Positions 32,751 through 42,552 of a DNA stretch of 64,000 nt are shown here, in pieces. The notes under the pieces are model-generated. The model saw only the letters and a list, made by a program, of their open reading frames with translations. It did no database searches and was not told the DNA's origin. Numbering within the stretch: position 1 is the first letter of the stretch; every line of letters begins with the position of its first letter. The position numbers and the translations under genes were made by a program. The stretch lies in the NCBI RefSeq assembly GCF_014650555.1, contig NZ_BMVE01000003.1, forward strand, positions 620,001 through 684,000, in the 5' to 3' direction. The stretch comes from Streptomyces goshikiensis (GTDB taxonomy: Bacteria > Actinomycetota > Actinomycetes > Streptomycetales > Streptomycetaceae).

Positions 32751-34052
32751 GTGCCCTCGGGGTTGTGGCGGCACCGGGATTTCCGGAATCTATGGCTCGG
32801 CCAGACGTCCTCCATGTTCGCGGCGCACATGGTGGCGGTCATTTTCCCGCTGCTCGCGTCCGTTTCCCTGAATGCCTCCCTCTTTGAGATGGGGTTGCTT
32901 TCGGCCGCTGGTTATGTGCCCTATATCGGGGTCAGTCTCTTTGCCGGAGTGTGGCTGGACCGGAAACCGAAGCGGGCCATTATCGTCCTGTGCGACATTG
33001 CCCGCGCACTTCTTCTGCTCGCCATCCCGATCGCCTGGTGGCTCGACCTTCTGAGCGTGCCCACTCTGCTCGTCGTGGCATTGCTCGTCGGCTGCTTCAG
33101 CGTCGTCGCCGATGTGGGCAGTGCCTCCATCCTTCCCGCACTCGTCGAGCGTGACGACCTCATCGAGGGCAACAGCAAGCTGGAATTGAGCGCTTCCTCG
33201 GCGAGCATCGCGGGAAGCGCGCTCGGCGGCGGAATCTTCCAGCTGCTCGCCGGGCCCGTCTCGATGCTGATCAACACGGTGCTCTTCGCGCTCTCGGCCT
33301 TCTTCACCGCGCTCATCCGCGGCGAGCGCAAAGGGGCCGAGGGCAGTGACGGGACCCAGGGAGCCGAGGGAAGCGAGGAAGGCGCCGAGGCGGGTCAGTC
33401 CATCTGGCGCGACATGGCCGACGGCGTCGCGTTCGTCACCGGCCACGTCACCGTGCGGACCCTGGTCCTGACCACGCTCATCATCAACTTCTTCATGGCG
33501 ATCGCCGAGCCCGTGGCCCTGGTCTTCGTGACCCGCACCCTCGACATCCCCCCGTACACCGTGGGCCTGATCCTGGCCGCGTCGGGCGCCGGGGCACTCG
33601 TCGGCGCGGTCATCGCGGCGCCGATGAGCCGCCTGCTCCCGCTCGGCCGGCTGCTCGTCCTGACGGCCACCCTCACGGGTGTCGCCTCGCTGCTGACCCC
33701 GCTGGCCACGCTGGTTCCGGCGCCCGCGGCGGTGGCCCTGATGGTCGCCATGTACGTCCTGGACGCGGCGATGATCGTGGTCTACAACATCAACGTCCGC
33801 AGCTACCGGTCGGCCATCACGCCGGACGAGATGCAGGGCCGGATGAACGCGACCAACCGGATGGCCGGGATGGGCGTCATGCCCATCGGCGCCGTCCTGG
33901 GCGGGCTGCTCGGCACCGCGGTGGGCACGCTGCCCGCACTGGTCCTGGCCTCCCTGGGAACGCTGATCGCGCCCCTGGTGCTGGCGTGCTCGCACGTACG
34001 CACCGTCAAGCGCGTCCCCGTCCCGCAGCCGGAAGCGGAGCCCACGGCATGA
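32751..34052 (+). CDS. MFS efflux transporter
   Basis: 433 residues with about 12 hydrophobic segments and a hydrophilic Gly/Glu-rich central loop (about residues 205-225). It begins VPSGLWRHRDFRNLWLGQT, the start usual for drug-exporter MFS proteins of actinomycetes, with GVWLDRKPKRA after helix 2. The GTG at 32751 has AAAGGG 9 bases upstream; a GTG at 32715 overlapping the methyltransferase is possible. As the only transporter in the cluster it is the probable peptide exporter and self-protection gene. Confidence 0.85.
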   Translation: MPSGLWRHRDFRNLWLGQTSSMFAAHMVAVIFPLLASVSLNASLFEMGLLSAAGYVPYIGVSLFAGVWLDRKPKRAIIVLCDIARALLLLAIPIAWWLDLLSVPTLLVVALLVGCFSVVADVGSASILPALVERDDLIEGNSKLELSASSASIAGSALGGGIFQLLAGPVSMLINTVLFALSAFFTALIRGERKGAEGSDGTQGAEGSEEGAEAGQSIWRDMADGVAFVTGHVTVRTLVLTTLIINFFMAIAEPVALVFVTRTLDIPPYTVGLILAASGAGALVGAVIAAPMSRLLPLGRLLVLTATLTGVASLLTPLATLVPAPAAVALMVAMYVLDAAMIVVYNINVRSYRSAITPDEMQGRMNATNRMAGMGVMPIGAVLGGLLGTAVGTLPALVLASLGTLIAPLVLACSHVRTVKRVPVPQPEAEPTA

Positions 34053-35545
34053 CCGGGCGACTGAGCGGGCGGGTCACCGAGGACCCGAGCGCACTGGTCC
34101 GGGAACTGGTCCTCGACCCGCAGTTCCGGTACGAGGCCCGGACCCTGCTGCCCTGGTACCTGGCGATCGAGAAGTCGCTCGTGGCCGAGTACCAGCGGAT
34201 GGGGCTGATCGGAGCCGGGCAGGCGCGCACGCTCGGGCGCCTCCTGGACGGCGTCACCCCCGAAGTGATCGAGCGGGGGCGGCAGCAGAGCCTCTCCGAC
34301 ATCGCCCTCGCGGTGGAGCGGAGCGTCACGGAACGGCTGGAGGAGCCCGTCCCCGTCTGGCACGCCGACCGCAGCAGGAACGACCTCCAGGCCTGCGCCC
34401 AGGTGATGTTCGCCAAACAGCGGCTCCAGGAGGTCGCTGCCGGCCTGCACGTCCTCGCCGGCGCCGCCCAGCGGCTCGCCGAGCGGTCCGCGGACGTGCT
34501 CATGCCGGGGTACACGCACTTCCAGTCGGCCCAGGTCATCAGCGCGGGCTTCTACTTCGCCGCCCTGAGCGACCGGCTGCTGCGCCGTTCGCGGCGCATG
34601 CTGCAGGCGCACGACCTGATCGACGCGTGCCCCCTCGGCGCCGGCGCCATGTCCGGGCAGGAGCTGCCCTGGGACCGGGACCGGCTGGCCGCCCTCCTCG
34701 GCTTCGAGCGCGCGGAACCCCTCGCGCTCAACGCCGTCGCCTCCCGGGAATGGGCGGCCGAGGTCACCTCCGAACTCGGCCTGCTCGGCGGTACGTTGAG
34801 CCGCTTCTGCACCGACCTGCTGATGTGGGCCGGCAGTGAGCACGGGTTCATCGACCTGCCCGACGCGCTCTCCGGCATCTCCGCGGCCATGCCGCAGAAG
34901 AAGAACTTCCCGATCCTGGAACGCATCCGCGGCAAGACGGCCCATCTGGCCGCCTTCCACATCGATGTGGTGCTCGGTCAGCGCAACACGCCCTACAGCA
35001 ACCTCGTGGAGGTGTCCAAGGAAGCCGGCGCCCACGTGGCCGAGGCCTTCGACACCTGCCACGACGTGCTCCGGCTGCTGACGGCCGTCCTCGAAGGCCT
35101 CGTCCTGAGGGAGGACCGGCTCCTCGGGGCCTGCGAGAAGGAGTACTTCGGCGGGTTCACGCTGGCCAACCAGCTCACGCTGCACCACGGCGTCGCATGG
35201 CGCACGGCCCAGGTGATCGCCGGCGGCTACGTACTGGCCGGAGTACGGGCCGGACGTACGCCCAAGGACAGCGCACCGCAGGTCCTGCGGGACCTCGCCG
35301 CGGAGCACGGACACGTCATCGAGGACGCCGACGCCCTCCTCGCGGACGCGTTCGACGTCCGGCGCGCGCTGCCAAGGATGCGGTCCTCCGGATCCGCGAA
35401 CCCCGACCACGTACGGGCCGCCCTGGCCGGACAGGAGCAGGACGAGAAGGGCCTCGCCGACGCGTGGGAGCGGCGCGCGGCGGTCGTACGGCAGGCGTTG
35501 GACGGCACCGACCGTGCACTGGGTCTCGGCGCCGATGCGGAGTGA
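34049..35545 (+). CDS. Argininosuccinate-lyase-like enzyme (DabB-type)
   Basis: 498 residues, aspartase/fumarase superfamily. Conserved parts are HADRSRNDLQ near residue 108 and PGYTHFQSAQ near 153, both as in argininosuccinate lyase. The signature loop reads SGISAAMPQKKNF near residue 275: the usual GSSxMPxKxN has only one of its two Ser, and the position normally held by the catalytic base is Ala. In diaminobutyrate pathways a lyase of this type is thought to release fumarate from an aspartate adduct. The ATG at 34049 overlaps the MFS stop. Next come a GHMP kinase and a PLP enzyme, completing the set. Confidence 0.8.
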   Translation: MTGRLSGRVTEDPSALVRELVLDPQFRYEARTLLPWYLAIEKSLVAEYQRMGLIGAGQARTLGRLLDGVTPEVIERGRQQSLSDIALAVERSVTERLEEPVPVWHADRSRNDLQACAQVMFAKQRLQEVAAGLHVLAGAAQRLAERSADVLMPGYTHFQSAQVISAGFYFAALSDRLLRRSRRMLQAHDLIDACPLGAGAMSGQELPWDRDRLAALLGFERAEPLALNAVASREWAAEVTSELGLLGGTLSRFCTDLLMWAGSEHGFIDLPDALSGISAAMPQKKNFPILERIRGKTAHLAAFHIDVVLGQRNTPYSNLVEVSKEAGAHVAEAFDTCHDVLRLLTAVLEGLVLREDRLLGACEKEYFGGFTLANQLTLHHGVAWRTAQVIAGGYVLAGVRAGRTPKDSAPQVLRDLAAEHGHVIEDADALLADAFDVRRALPRMRSSGSANPDHVRAALAGQEQDEKGLADAWERRAAVVRQALDGTDRALGLGADAE

Positions 35546-35549
35546 GCGC

Positions 35550-36542
35550 ATGCGGGGGAACACAGTGGACCAGCGGACGGCACGCCTCCCCGTGCCCACC
35601 ACATGGCCGGCGGCGGCCGCCGGAGCGCCGGGCCCCTGGGCGGTCGGCAGCGGCTGGGCCGTAGGAACCTTCGGCGAACTGCTCCAGGGAGTCCTCCCGG
35701 ACGACCGGCACTTCCTCGTGACGCTGCCCATCACCACCGGCTCCAAAGCGACGTTCCACTACCGCGACGGCGCCACGGGCATCACCGTGGACGCCGCGCG
35801 CAAGCGCAAATCGGCGCGGGTCGCCGCGCTGGCGCTGGAGGCGCTCGGCCACCCGGGCGGCGGCGAACTCGTCCTCGACAGCGAACTGCCCGAGGGCAAG
35901 GGGCTGGCGAGCTCGTCCGCGGACCTGGTGGCCTCGGTGCGCGCCGTGGCGGACGCCTTCGGGACGGCCTTTCCCACCGCCACCGTCGAGTCCCTGCTGC
36001 GCGAGGTGGAACCCTCCGACGGGGTCATGCACGACGAGATCGTGGCCTTCCTGCACCGCGAGGTACGGCTGCACAGCCGCCTCGGCCACCTGCCCCGGCT
36101 GGTGGTCGTCGGCTACGACGAAGGCGGCCAGGTCGACACCGTCACCTACAACCGCAGGCCCGCTCCCGTCGACGCCGAGACCCGGGCGGAATACGCCGCG
36201 CTGCTCGACCGGCTGACCGGCGCGGTCGCCGAGGAAGACCTGCGCACCGTGGGCGGCGTGGCCACCCGCAGCGCCGAACTCCACGCCCGGCAGCGGCCGC
36301 GCGCCGCACTCGCACCCCTGCTGGAGGCATGCGCGGAAGCGGACGGACTCGGTGTGGTCGTCGCCCACAGCGGAACCGTGCTCGGTGTCCTCCTCGCCGG
36401 TGACGACCCCGAGCTGGACCGCAAGACCTCCCACGTACAAGCCCGATGTGCGCGCCTCGGCGGGCCCAGCACCATCTACCACTACGCGCCCGGCCCGTCC
36501 GCGCGGCGCGACGCCACCGAGGGGAACGGCGATGTTCTTTGA
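35550..36542 (+). CDS. GHMP kinase, PduX/threonine-kinase-like
   Basis: 330 residues. The N-terminal GTFGELLQGVLP and the ATP-binding PEGKGLASSSAD near residue 105 match the PduX-type L-threonine kinase branch of GHMP kinases. Such an enzyme would make O-phospho-L-threonine (or serine), activating the beta carbon for replacement by the PLP enzyme encoded next. The ATG at 35550 has GGAG 7 bases upstream; a GTG at 35566 is also possible. It overlaps the PLP gene by 11 bases. Substrate inferred from context. Confidence 0.75.
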   Translation: MRGNTVDQRTARLPVPTTWPAAAAGAPGPWAVGSGWAVGTFGELLQGVLPDDRHFLVTLPITTGSKATFHYRDGATGITVDAARKRKSARVAALALEALGHPGGGELVLDSELPEGKGLASSSADLVASVRAVADAFGTAFPTATVESLLREVEPSDGVMHDEIVAFLHREVRLHSRLGHLPRLVVVGYDEGGQVDTVTYNRRPAPVDAETRAEYAALLDRLTGAVAEEDLRTVGGVATRSAELHARQRPRAALAPLLEACAEADGLGVVVAHSGTVLGVLLAGDDPELDRKTSHVQARCARLGGPSTIYHYAPGPSARRDATEGNGDVL

Positions 36543-38832
36543 TGCCATGCACGACTCCATCGGGTCGACGCCGCTGATACGGCTGCGGCTGGACGCACCC
36601 CCCGGTGTCGAGGTGTGCGCCAAGCTGGAGATGCACAACCCGTTCGCCATGAAGGACCGGGTGGCCCGGCACATGCTCCTGGAGGCCCGGCGCCTCGGCG
36701 TACTGCTGCCCGGCGCGCCGGTGATCGAGAGCTCCTCGGGCACCATGGCGCTCGGCATCGCCCTCGTCGGCCGCTCCCTCGGACACCCGGTGCACATCGT
36801 CACCGACCCCCGCATCGACCCCATCACCCTCGCCAAGCTGCGCGCGCTGGGCTGCGAGGTCCACGTCGTGGACCGCATGTCGAGCCACGGCTGGCAGAGC
36901 GCGCGCCTCGAACGCCTGGAGCAGCTCCGCGCGGACCTGCCGGGCGCCTTCTGGCCACAGCAGTACAGCAACCCCGACAACCCCGGGGCCTACCGGGCGC
37001 TCGCCCAGGAACTGGTCACGGACCTCGGCACCGTCGACGTACTGGTCGGGGCCGTGGGCAGCGGCGGCTCGCTCTGCGGCACGGCGCGCGCCCTGCGCCG
37101 CCACAACCCGGACCTGTACGTCGTCGGCGTGGACTGCGTCGGCAGCGCGCTGTTCGCCCAGCCGGACCGGCCGGGCCGACTGCAGAGCGGGCTGGGCAAC
37201 AGCCTTCAGCCGGCCAACCTCGACGCCTCGCTCCTGGACGAGGTGCACTGGCTCAACGACCACGAGGCGTTCGCGGCCACCCACGACCTCGCCCGGGAGC
37301 AGCAGATCTTCGCGGGGAACACCTCCGGCTCCGTCTACCAGGTGCTGCGCCACCTCGCCGCGCACGGCGAGCCCGGCCGCCGCATCGTGGGGATCTTCCC
37401 GGACCGCGGCGACCGGTACGCCGACACCGTCTACAGCCAGGACCACTGGGACGAACACCGGCTCTCGGACCTGGAACTCGCGCCCCGGCCCCGCGAGGTG
37501 GTCTACGGCACCGAGGTCCACTCCTGGTCCCGGGCCTCCCTCCACGAGGTCCGCCCGGTCCGCCGGACGCTGCTCTTCGTCGAGTCGAACACGACCGGTA
37601 CCGGCATGGCGGCCCTGCGGCTGGCCCGCGAGCTGGACTTCACGCCGGTGCTCCTGACCGGCGAGCCCGGCCGGTACACCGGCCTCGACGACACCGGCGC
37701 CGAGGTGGTCGTCTGCGACACCAACTCCCTGCCCGCCCTGAGGGAGGCGGTGCAGACCCGCTTCCGCGCCCAGGAGATCGCCGGGATCACGACGACCAGC
37801 GACTTCTACGTGCCCACCGTGGCCGAGCTGGCGACCTGGCTCGGCGCCCCGGGCAACCCGGCCGAGGCCATGCGGACCTGCCGCGACAAGGCGAAGCTAC
37901 GGGAGACACTGGCCCGGGCGGGAGTGCGCCAGCCCCGGTTCGTGGTCGTACGGGACGCCGCCGCCGGGGTGACCGCCGCCGCCAAGGTCGGTCTCCCGTG
38001 CGTCGTGAAGCCCGTCGACGACTCCGGCTCCACGAACGTGCTGCGCTGCACGAGCGCGGAAGAGGTCAGCGCACACGTCACGCACATCCTCGCCCGGACG
38101 GTCAACGCGCGCGGACTGCCCACCGCCGGCGCGGCGCTGGTCGAGGAACTCGCCGACGGGCCCGAGTACAGCGTCGAGATGTTCAGCGTCGAGGGCCGCC
38201 ACCACTGCGTCGGCATCACCGCCAAATCGGTCACGGGCACGCCCTACTTCGTCGAGCACCAGCACCTCTTCCCCGCCCCGGTGCCCCCGGCCGTCGCCGA
38301 GGAACTGGCGCGCACGGCGCGGGCGGCGCTGACGGCCGCAGGAGTGCGGTCGGGCCCGACGCACACGGAACTGCGGCTCGTGGCGGACGGCCCCGTGATC
38401 ATCGAGGTGAACCCCCGGCTGGCCGGCGGCATGATCCCCGAGATGATCCGGCTGGCCACGGGCACGGGGCTGCTGGAGCAGCAGGTACGCGCCGCGACGG
38501 GCCAGGAGCCCCTCCTGGAGCCGGAGTTCGCCCGCCAGGGAGGCATCCGGTTCCTCATCGCCGAACGGGCCGGACGCGTCCTCGCGATCGAGGGTGCCGA
38601 CCGGGCCGCCGCGGTGGCCGGCGTGGACCGGGTGACGGTGACGGTACGGCCGGGCGCCGAGGTGCGCCCCGCCCAGGACGCCTACGGGCGACTCGGATAC
38701 ATCATCGCGACGTCCGAGCGGCCCGAGGAGATCGAGGACGTGCTCGACGCGGCCGAGCGGGAAATCCGCTTCGTGTACGAGGAGTTCGCGCACGAGGACG
38801 CGCAGCAGCCCACACGGGCCGGGAACCGGTGA
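36532..38832 (+). CDS. PLP-dependent beta-replacement enzyme fused to ATP-grasp ligase
   Basis: 766 residues, two enzymes in one chain. Residues 1-315 are a cysteine-synthase-fold PLP enzyme: GSTPLIRL, the PLP Lys in NPFAMKDRV near 41, [10 protein letters not shown] near 75, and the phosphate loop [13 protein letters not shown] near 175. Residues 340-750 are an ATP-grasp carboxylate-amine ligase: [13 protein letters not shown] near 500 and [15 protein letters not shown] near 623. The PLP half probably replaces the phosphate of phospho-Thr with an amine donor, the DabA role in 2,3-diaminobutyrate formation. The ATP-grasp half could join carboxylate and amine substrates; its job is not settled. 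The ATG at 36532 has GAGGGG 7 bases upstream. Confidence 0.85.
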   Translation: MFFDAMHDSIGSTPLIRLRLDAPPGVEVCAKLEMHNPFAMKDRVARHMLLEARRLGVLLPGAPVIESSSGTMALGIALVGRSLGHPVHIVTDPRIDPITLAKLRALGCEVHVVDRMSSHGWQSARLERLEQLRADLPGAFWPQQYSNPDNPGAYRALAQELVTDLGTVDVLVGAVGSGGSLCGTARALRRHNPDLYVVGVDCVGSALFAQPDRPGRLQSGLGNSLQPANLDASLLDEVHWLNDHEAFAATHDLAREQQIFAGNTSGSVYQVLRHLAAHGEPGRRIVGIFPDRGDRYADTVYSQDHWDEHRLSDLELAPRPREVVYGTEVHSWSRASLHEVRPVRRTLLFVESNTTGTGMAALRLARELDFTPVLLTGEPGRYTGLDDTGAEVVVCDTNSLPALREAVQTRFRAQEIAGITTTSDFYVPTVAELATWLGAPGNPAEAMRTCRDKAKLRETLARAGVRQPRFVVVRDAAAGVTAAAKVGLPCVVKPVDDSGSTNVLRCTSAEEVSAHVTHILARTVNARGLPTAGAALVEELADGPEYSVEMFSVEGRHHCVGITAKSVTGTPYFVEHQHLFPAPVPPAVAEELARTARAALTAAGVRSGPTHTELRLVADGPVIIEVNPRLAGGMIPEMIRLATGTGLLEQQVRAATGQEPLLEPEFARQGGIRFLIAERAGRVLAIEGADRAAAVAGVDRVTVTVRPGAEVRPAQDAYGRLGYIIATSERPEEIEDVLDAAEREIRFVYEEFAHEDAQQPTRAGNR

Positions 38833-38843
38833 AGGGGACGGGT

Positions 38844-39050
38844 GTGAAGCGGGAGGACGAGGTGCGGGACCTCTACCGAGTCGTCGGCAACGACGAGGAG
38901 CAGTACTCGATCTGGCCGGCGGACCGGCCCCTGCCGGCGGGCTGGCACGCCCGCGGCACCAGCGGCACCAAGGACGAGTGCCTGAGCCACATCGCCGAGG
39001 TGTGGACCGACATGCGTCCGCTCAGCCTGCGCACGGGCCACGGCCAGTGA
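38844..39050 (+). CDS. MbtH-like NRPS chaperone (first copy)
   Basis: 68 residues. Family marks are [17 protein letters not shown] and the C-terminal WTDMRP. MbtH proteins bind A domains and are needed for solubility or activity of many NRPSs. The GTG at 38844 follows AGGGG by 6 bases; an earlier GTG at 38829 overlaps the PLP/ATP-grasp stop. A second copy lies at 46454, so partner preference may be divided. Confidence 0.93.
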   Translation: MKREDEVRDLYRVVGNDEEQYSIWPADRPLPAGWHARGTSGTKDECLSHIAEVWTDMRPLSLRTGHGQ

Positions 39051-39075
39051 ACGCCACAGCGGAAAGGAAGACCAG

Positions 39076-40242
39076 GTGACGGCTCCGGAGTTGTCGGCCC
39101 TGCAACGGCGCTTGAACATCGCCGAGTCCCGTCCGGGCGAGGACTGGCTGGTCCTCGTCGAAAACGTACCGGAGTGGCCCGAAGGGGCGAGGCCCCCGGC
39201 CGAGGCACCCCACGCGGCGCACGCCGGCGCCCCGTTCTCCTACGAAGCCTCCCAGGGACACCCGAGACTGACGGAAGCGCTGGTCAAGCGGGAGCACGAG
39301 GTCTCCGCGAGCCGGCTGGCCGACGAGTCCCACATCCTGGTCACCGCCGGCGGGATGCACGCCATCGGCCTGCTGCTGCGTGACCTCGCCGGCCAGGGCT
39401 ACCGCAAGGCGGTGCACGCCACCCCCGTCTTCTGCGGCGTGCGCGACAGCATGCGCGCCGCGGGGATACGGAACAAGGCGCTCCCGCTGACCGGTACCTC
39501 GGACGACCTGGCGCTCCTGCGGAGCGAGTGCACCGAGCCGACCGTCGTGTACGTCAACCTGCCGCACAACCCGACCGGTGAGGTGCTGCGGCCCGGGTAC
39601 CTCGACGTCCTGGCCACCCTCGCCGAGCGCCCCGACGTCCACGTCGTGTACGACGCCGTCTACGACTCCTTCGACTTCGGCCCCGACCGCTGCCCGACCC
39701 CGGTGGACCTCGCCGTCTCGGAACCCGGACTGACGATCGTCAACTCCGTGTCGAAGAACTACGGGCGCCCCGGGGACCGGATCGGCTGGATCGTGGCGGC
39801 CGAGGAGAACATCCGGCGCCTGGTGCCGCGTCTCGAATGGGAGGCGGTCTCCATCAACGGCCGCGCCCAGCTCGACGCCGTGGCCGCGATCAGCCGCGGC
39901 AACACCGAGCTGGTCGAGGCGGTCAGGGCGGGGCGGGCCGCCTACCTCACCCACTCCCGCGGTCTGGCGGCGGCCGGCCCCCTGCCGCTCGGCGGCACCC
40001 AGCTCTGGCTCGACCTGGGGGTCGAGGACATCGAGCGGTTCGCCGACTTCGCGCTGGAGCGCCACCACCTGGTCCTCACCACCTCGGCGAACTACGCCCC
40101 CGTGCTGCCGGGCCGGATCCGCTTCCCCACGGGCATCCCGGCGCAGCGGATGAGGCGCGGCCTGACGGCGATCCATCAGGCCCTGGAGGACTGGAAGACG
40201 AACGACGGAAAGGGAACGGGCGACCATGGCGACAGCCGTTGA
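39076..40242 (+). CDS. Class I/II PLP aminotransferase
   Basis: 388 residues. Substrate and PLP motifs are LPHNPTGEVLRPG near residue 160, YDAVYDSFDFG near 195 and SVSKNYGRPGDRIG near 222 with the PLP Lys. It probably interconverts arginine and 2-ketoarginine and re-aminates the methylated keto acid, pairing with the methyltransferase at 31700 (as ArgN/MrsB do in related pathways). The GTG at 39076 has AAGGAAG upstream. Its end overlaps the next NRPS gene by 17 bases. Confidence 0.82.
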   Translation: MTAPELSALQRRLNIAESRPGEDWLVLVENVPEWPEGARPPAEAPHAAHAGAPFSYEASQGHPRLTEALVKREHEVSASRLADESHILVTAGGMHAIGLLLRDLAGQGYRKAVHATPVFCGVRDSMRAAGIRNKALPLTGTSDDLALLRSECTEPTVVYVNLPHNPTGEVLRPGYLDVLATLAERPDVHVVYDAVYDSFDFGPDRCPTPVDLAVSEPGLTIVNSVSKNYGRPGDRIGWIVAAEENIRRLVPRLEWEAVSINGRAQLDAVAAISRGNTELVEAVRAGRAAYLTHSRGLAAAGPLPLGGTQLWLDLGVEDIERFADFALERHHLVLTTSANYAPVLPGRIRFPTGIPAQRMRRGLTAIHQALEDWKTNDGKGTGDHGDSR

Positions 40243-42502
40243 CGGCCTCGGCGGTACGGAGCGGCACTGGCGCGGCGTCTTCGCGGGAATGGAGACCCTG
40301 GAGCGGCTGTTCCCGGCCGCGACCGATGCGGAGCCGCGGACGTCCCACCCCCTGAGCACCGGCGCCCGGATCGCGGCCGCCGCGCGGCGCTGGGGCGTCG
40401 GCCCCGACACGCTCGTCGGCGCCGCCTGGGCCGTGGCGCTCGCGCTCCGGTCGGGCCGCGACGACGTGGTGTACGGCCATGCCGCCGCGGGCGTGGGCCC
40501 CGCCCCCCTGCGGGTACGGCTCGACTGCGGCCGGCCGGTGTCCGACTGGCTGCGGGAACTGCGCGCCCAGTGGGAGGACGCGGCCGCGCACCTCGACGTG
40601 GAGCCCGACGAGATCCGGCGCTGGATCGTCGGCGACAGCGGAGGCGAGCTGTTCGACAGCACCGTCTCCTTCGGCCCCGGCGGCGCCGCCTCGGGGGTGG
40701 AGCTGTACGCCGACCCCGGGCCCGAGCCGCGCCTCGCGCTGCGCGCCGCGCCGGAAGCGCTGCCGGCCCCGGAGGCCGCAGAACTGCTCGCCGTGCTCGA
40801 CCGGGCCCTCGGCCGGCTGACCGCCGAGCCCGAACCGCTGGTCGGCGACCTGGTCGCCGCCGCGAGCGGGGTCGTCCCCCTCGCGCGGACGGCCGGAACG
40901 CGCCCCGGCCCGGAGGGCGACGCGCTGATGTCCTCCGGGACGCGCGAGGCCCTGCTGGCCGGCGTGTGCCGGGGCGACGACGAGGAGGCCGAGGAGTTCG
41001 TCTCCGTACAGGAGATGTTCGAGGCCGTGGTGCGCGAGCGGCCCGACGCGATCGCCGTCGAGGCCCCGGACGGCGAGCTGACGTTCGCCGAGCTGGACGC
41101 CGCGGCCCGCTCGCTCGCCCTGCGGCTGCGCGAGCGCGGTGCGGGCCCCGAGACCACCGTGGCCGTCGTGTGCGAACGCACCGGGGAACTGGTGGCCGCG
41201 ATGCTGGGGATCTGGGCGGCGGGCGCGGCCTTCCTCCTGATCGACCCGGCCGAACCCGAGCTGCGCACGGCCGAGAAGTACGCCCTGGCCGGGGTCCGCC
41301 TCGTCGTCGCCGACGCCACCCACGCGCGCACGGCGGAGCGCACGGGCCTGCCCGTCGTCCCGGTCACCTCCGACGCGCCGACCGCGCCGGGGGAGTCCGC
41401 ACCCCACGCGCGGCCGCTGCCCCGGCACCTGGCGTACGCGGTCTTCACCTCGGGCTCCACGGGCAACCCGAAGGGCGTACTGATCGACCACCTGGGCCTC
41501 GCCGAGCACATCCGCACCCAACTCGCCCCCGTGTACCGCCGGGTGAGCCCCGACGGCGCCGGCCTGCGCGTCGGCGGGGCGGCGCCGGTGACCTTCGACT
41601 CCTTCATCGACCAGGTACTGCCCATGATCAGCCTGGGACACCGGCTCGTGCTCTTCGACGAGATGCAGCGGCGGGACCCCGGCAGCTTCCTGTTCCGCAC
41701 CCCCGGCAGCGAGCTCGACGTCGTGGACTGCTCGCCCTCCCAGCTGTCGCTGCTCGTCGAATTCGGGCTGCTGGGGACCCCGCTGAAACTCGTGGTCTTC
41801 GGAGGCGAGAAACCGGGCCGGGACCTGTGGCAGTCGCTGCGCGCCGCGGACGTGAGCGCCGTCAGCATCTACGGCGCCACCGAGTGCTCCATAGGCTCCG
41901 TCGAGGCCGACGTCCACCGCGACGAGCGGGTCTGCCTCGGCCGGCCGGCCGGGTCCGGAGTGGTGTACGTCCTGTCACCGGACCATCGGCTGCTGCCCCC
42001 CGGGCTGACCGGTGAGATCTACCTGGCCGGTCCCGGCGTCGGGCGCGGCTACGCCGGCGACCCCGCGCACACGGCCCGCGCCTTCCTCCCCGACCCCTTC
42101 TCCGGCGTGCCCGGCGCCCGGATGTACCGCACGGGCGACCTCGGCAGGGTCGCGCCCGACGGTCGCCTGGTCTTCCTCGGCCGGGTGGACGACCAGCTGA
42201 AGATCAGCGGCTACCGCATCGAACCGGCCGAGATCGAAGCGGCCCTGGACGCGGTGTCCGGCGTCCGGCGCTCCGCCGTGCTGCCGGTACGGTCCGCGGG
42301 CGCGGACCAGCTCGTCGGCTTCGTCGAATGCGGGGCGGACTTCGACGCGGAGCGCGCGAAGAAGGAACTCGCGGCCCGGCTGCCCTCGTACATGGTGCCC
42401 AAGCGCCTGGTGCCCCTGGACTCACTGCCGTTGACGCACAACGGGAAAGTCGACCGCAAACGGCTCGCCGAGAGGGGCGACGCCCCCGCGGCCGGAGCGT
42501 GA
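40226..42502 (+). CDS. NRPS: C-terminal half of a C domain plus adenylation domain
   Basis: 758 residues. Residues 1-215 resemble only the second half of a condensation domain; the HHxxxDG half is absent. Residues 260-755 are a full A domain: FTSGSTGNPKG near 408, GEIYLAG near 600, YRTGDL near 635 and NGKVDRK near 739. There is no T domain, so it must load a carrier elsewhere, most likely the free N-terminal T of the next NRPS. My hand-aligned specificity code is DSDDVGIIGK; the two extra Asp suggest an amino-bearing side chain (2,3-diaminobutyrate is a candidate). It probably starts the peptide. Confidence 0.85.
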   Translation: MATAVDGLGGTERHWRGVFAGMETLERLFPAATDAEPRTSHPLSTGARIAAAARRWGVGPDTLVGAAWAVALALRSGRDDVVYGHAAAGVGPAPLRVRLDCGRPVSDWLRELRAQWEDAAAHLDVEPDEIRRWIVGDSGGELFDSTVSFGPGGAASGVELYADPGPEPRLALRAAPEALPAPEAAELLAVLDRALGRLTAEPEPLVGDLVAAASGVVPLARTAGTRPGPEGDALMSSGTREALLAGVCRGDDEEAEEFVSVQEMFEAVVRERPDAIAVEAPDGELTFAELDAAARSLALRLRERGAGPETTVAVVCERTGELVAAMLGIWAAGAAFLLIDPAEPELRTAEKYALAGVRLVVADATHARTAERTGLPVVPVTSDAPTAPGESAPHARPLPRHLAYAVFTSGSTGNPKGVLIDHLGLAEHIRTQLAPVYRRVSPDGAGLRVGGAAPVTFDSFIDQVLPMISLGHRLVLFDEMQRRDPGSFLFRTPGSELDVVDCSPSQLSLLVEFGLLGTPLKLVVFGGEKPGRDLWQSLRAADVSAVSIYGATECSIGSVEADVHRDERVCLGRPAGSGVVYVLSPDHRLLPPGLTGEIYLAGPGVGRGYAGDPAHTARAFLPDPFSGVPGARMYRTGDLGRVAPDGRLVFLGRVDDQLKISGYRIEPAEIEAALDAVSGVRRSAVLPVRSAGADQLVGFVECGADFDAERAKKELAARLPSYMVPKRLVPLDSLPLTHNGKVDRKRLAERGDAPAAGA

Positions 42503-42552
42503 CCGCCGCGGCGCACGCGTTGTCCTTCGAGTTCTCCTAGGGATGGATCCAC

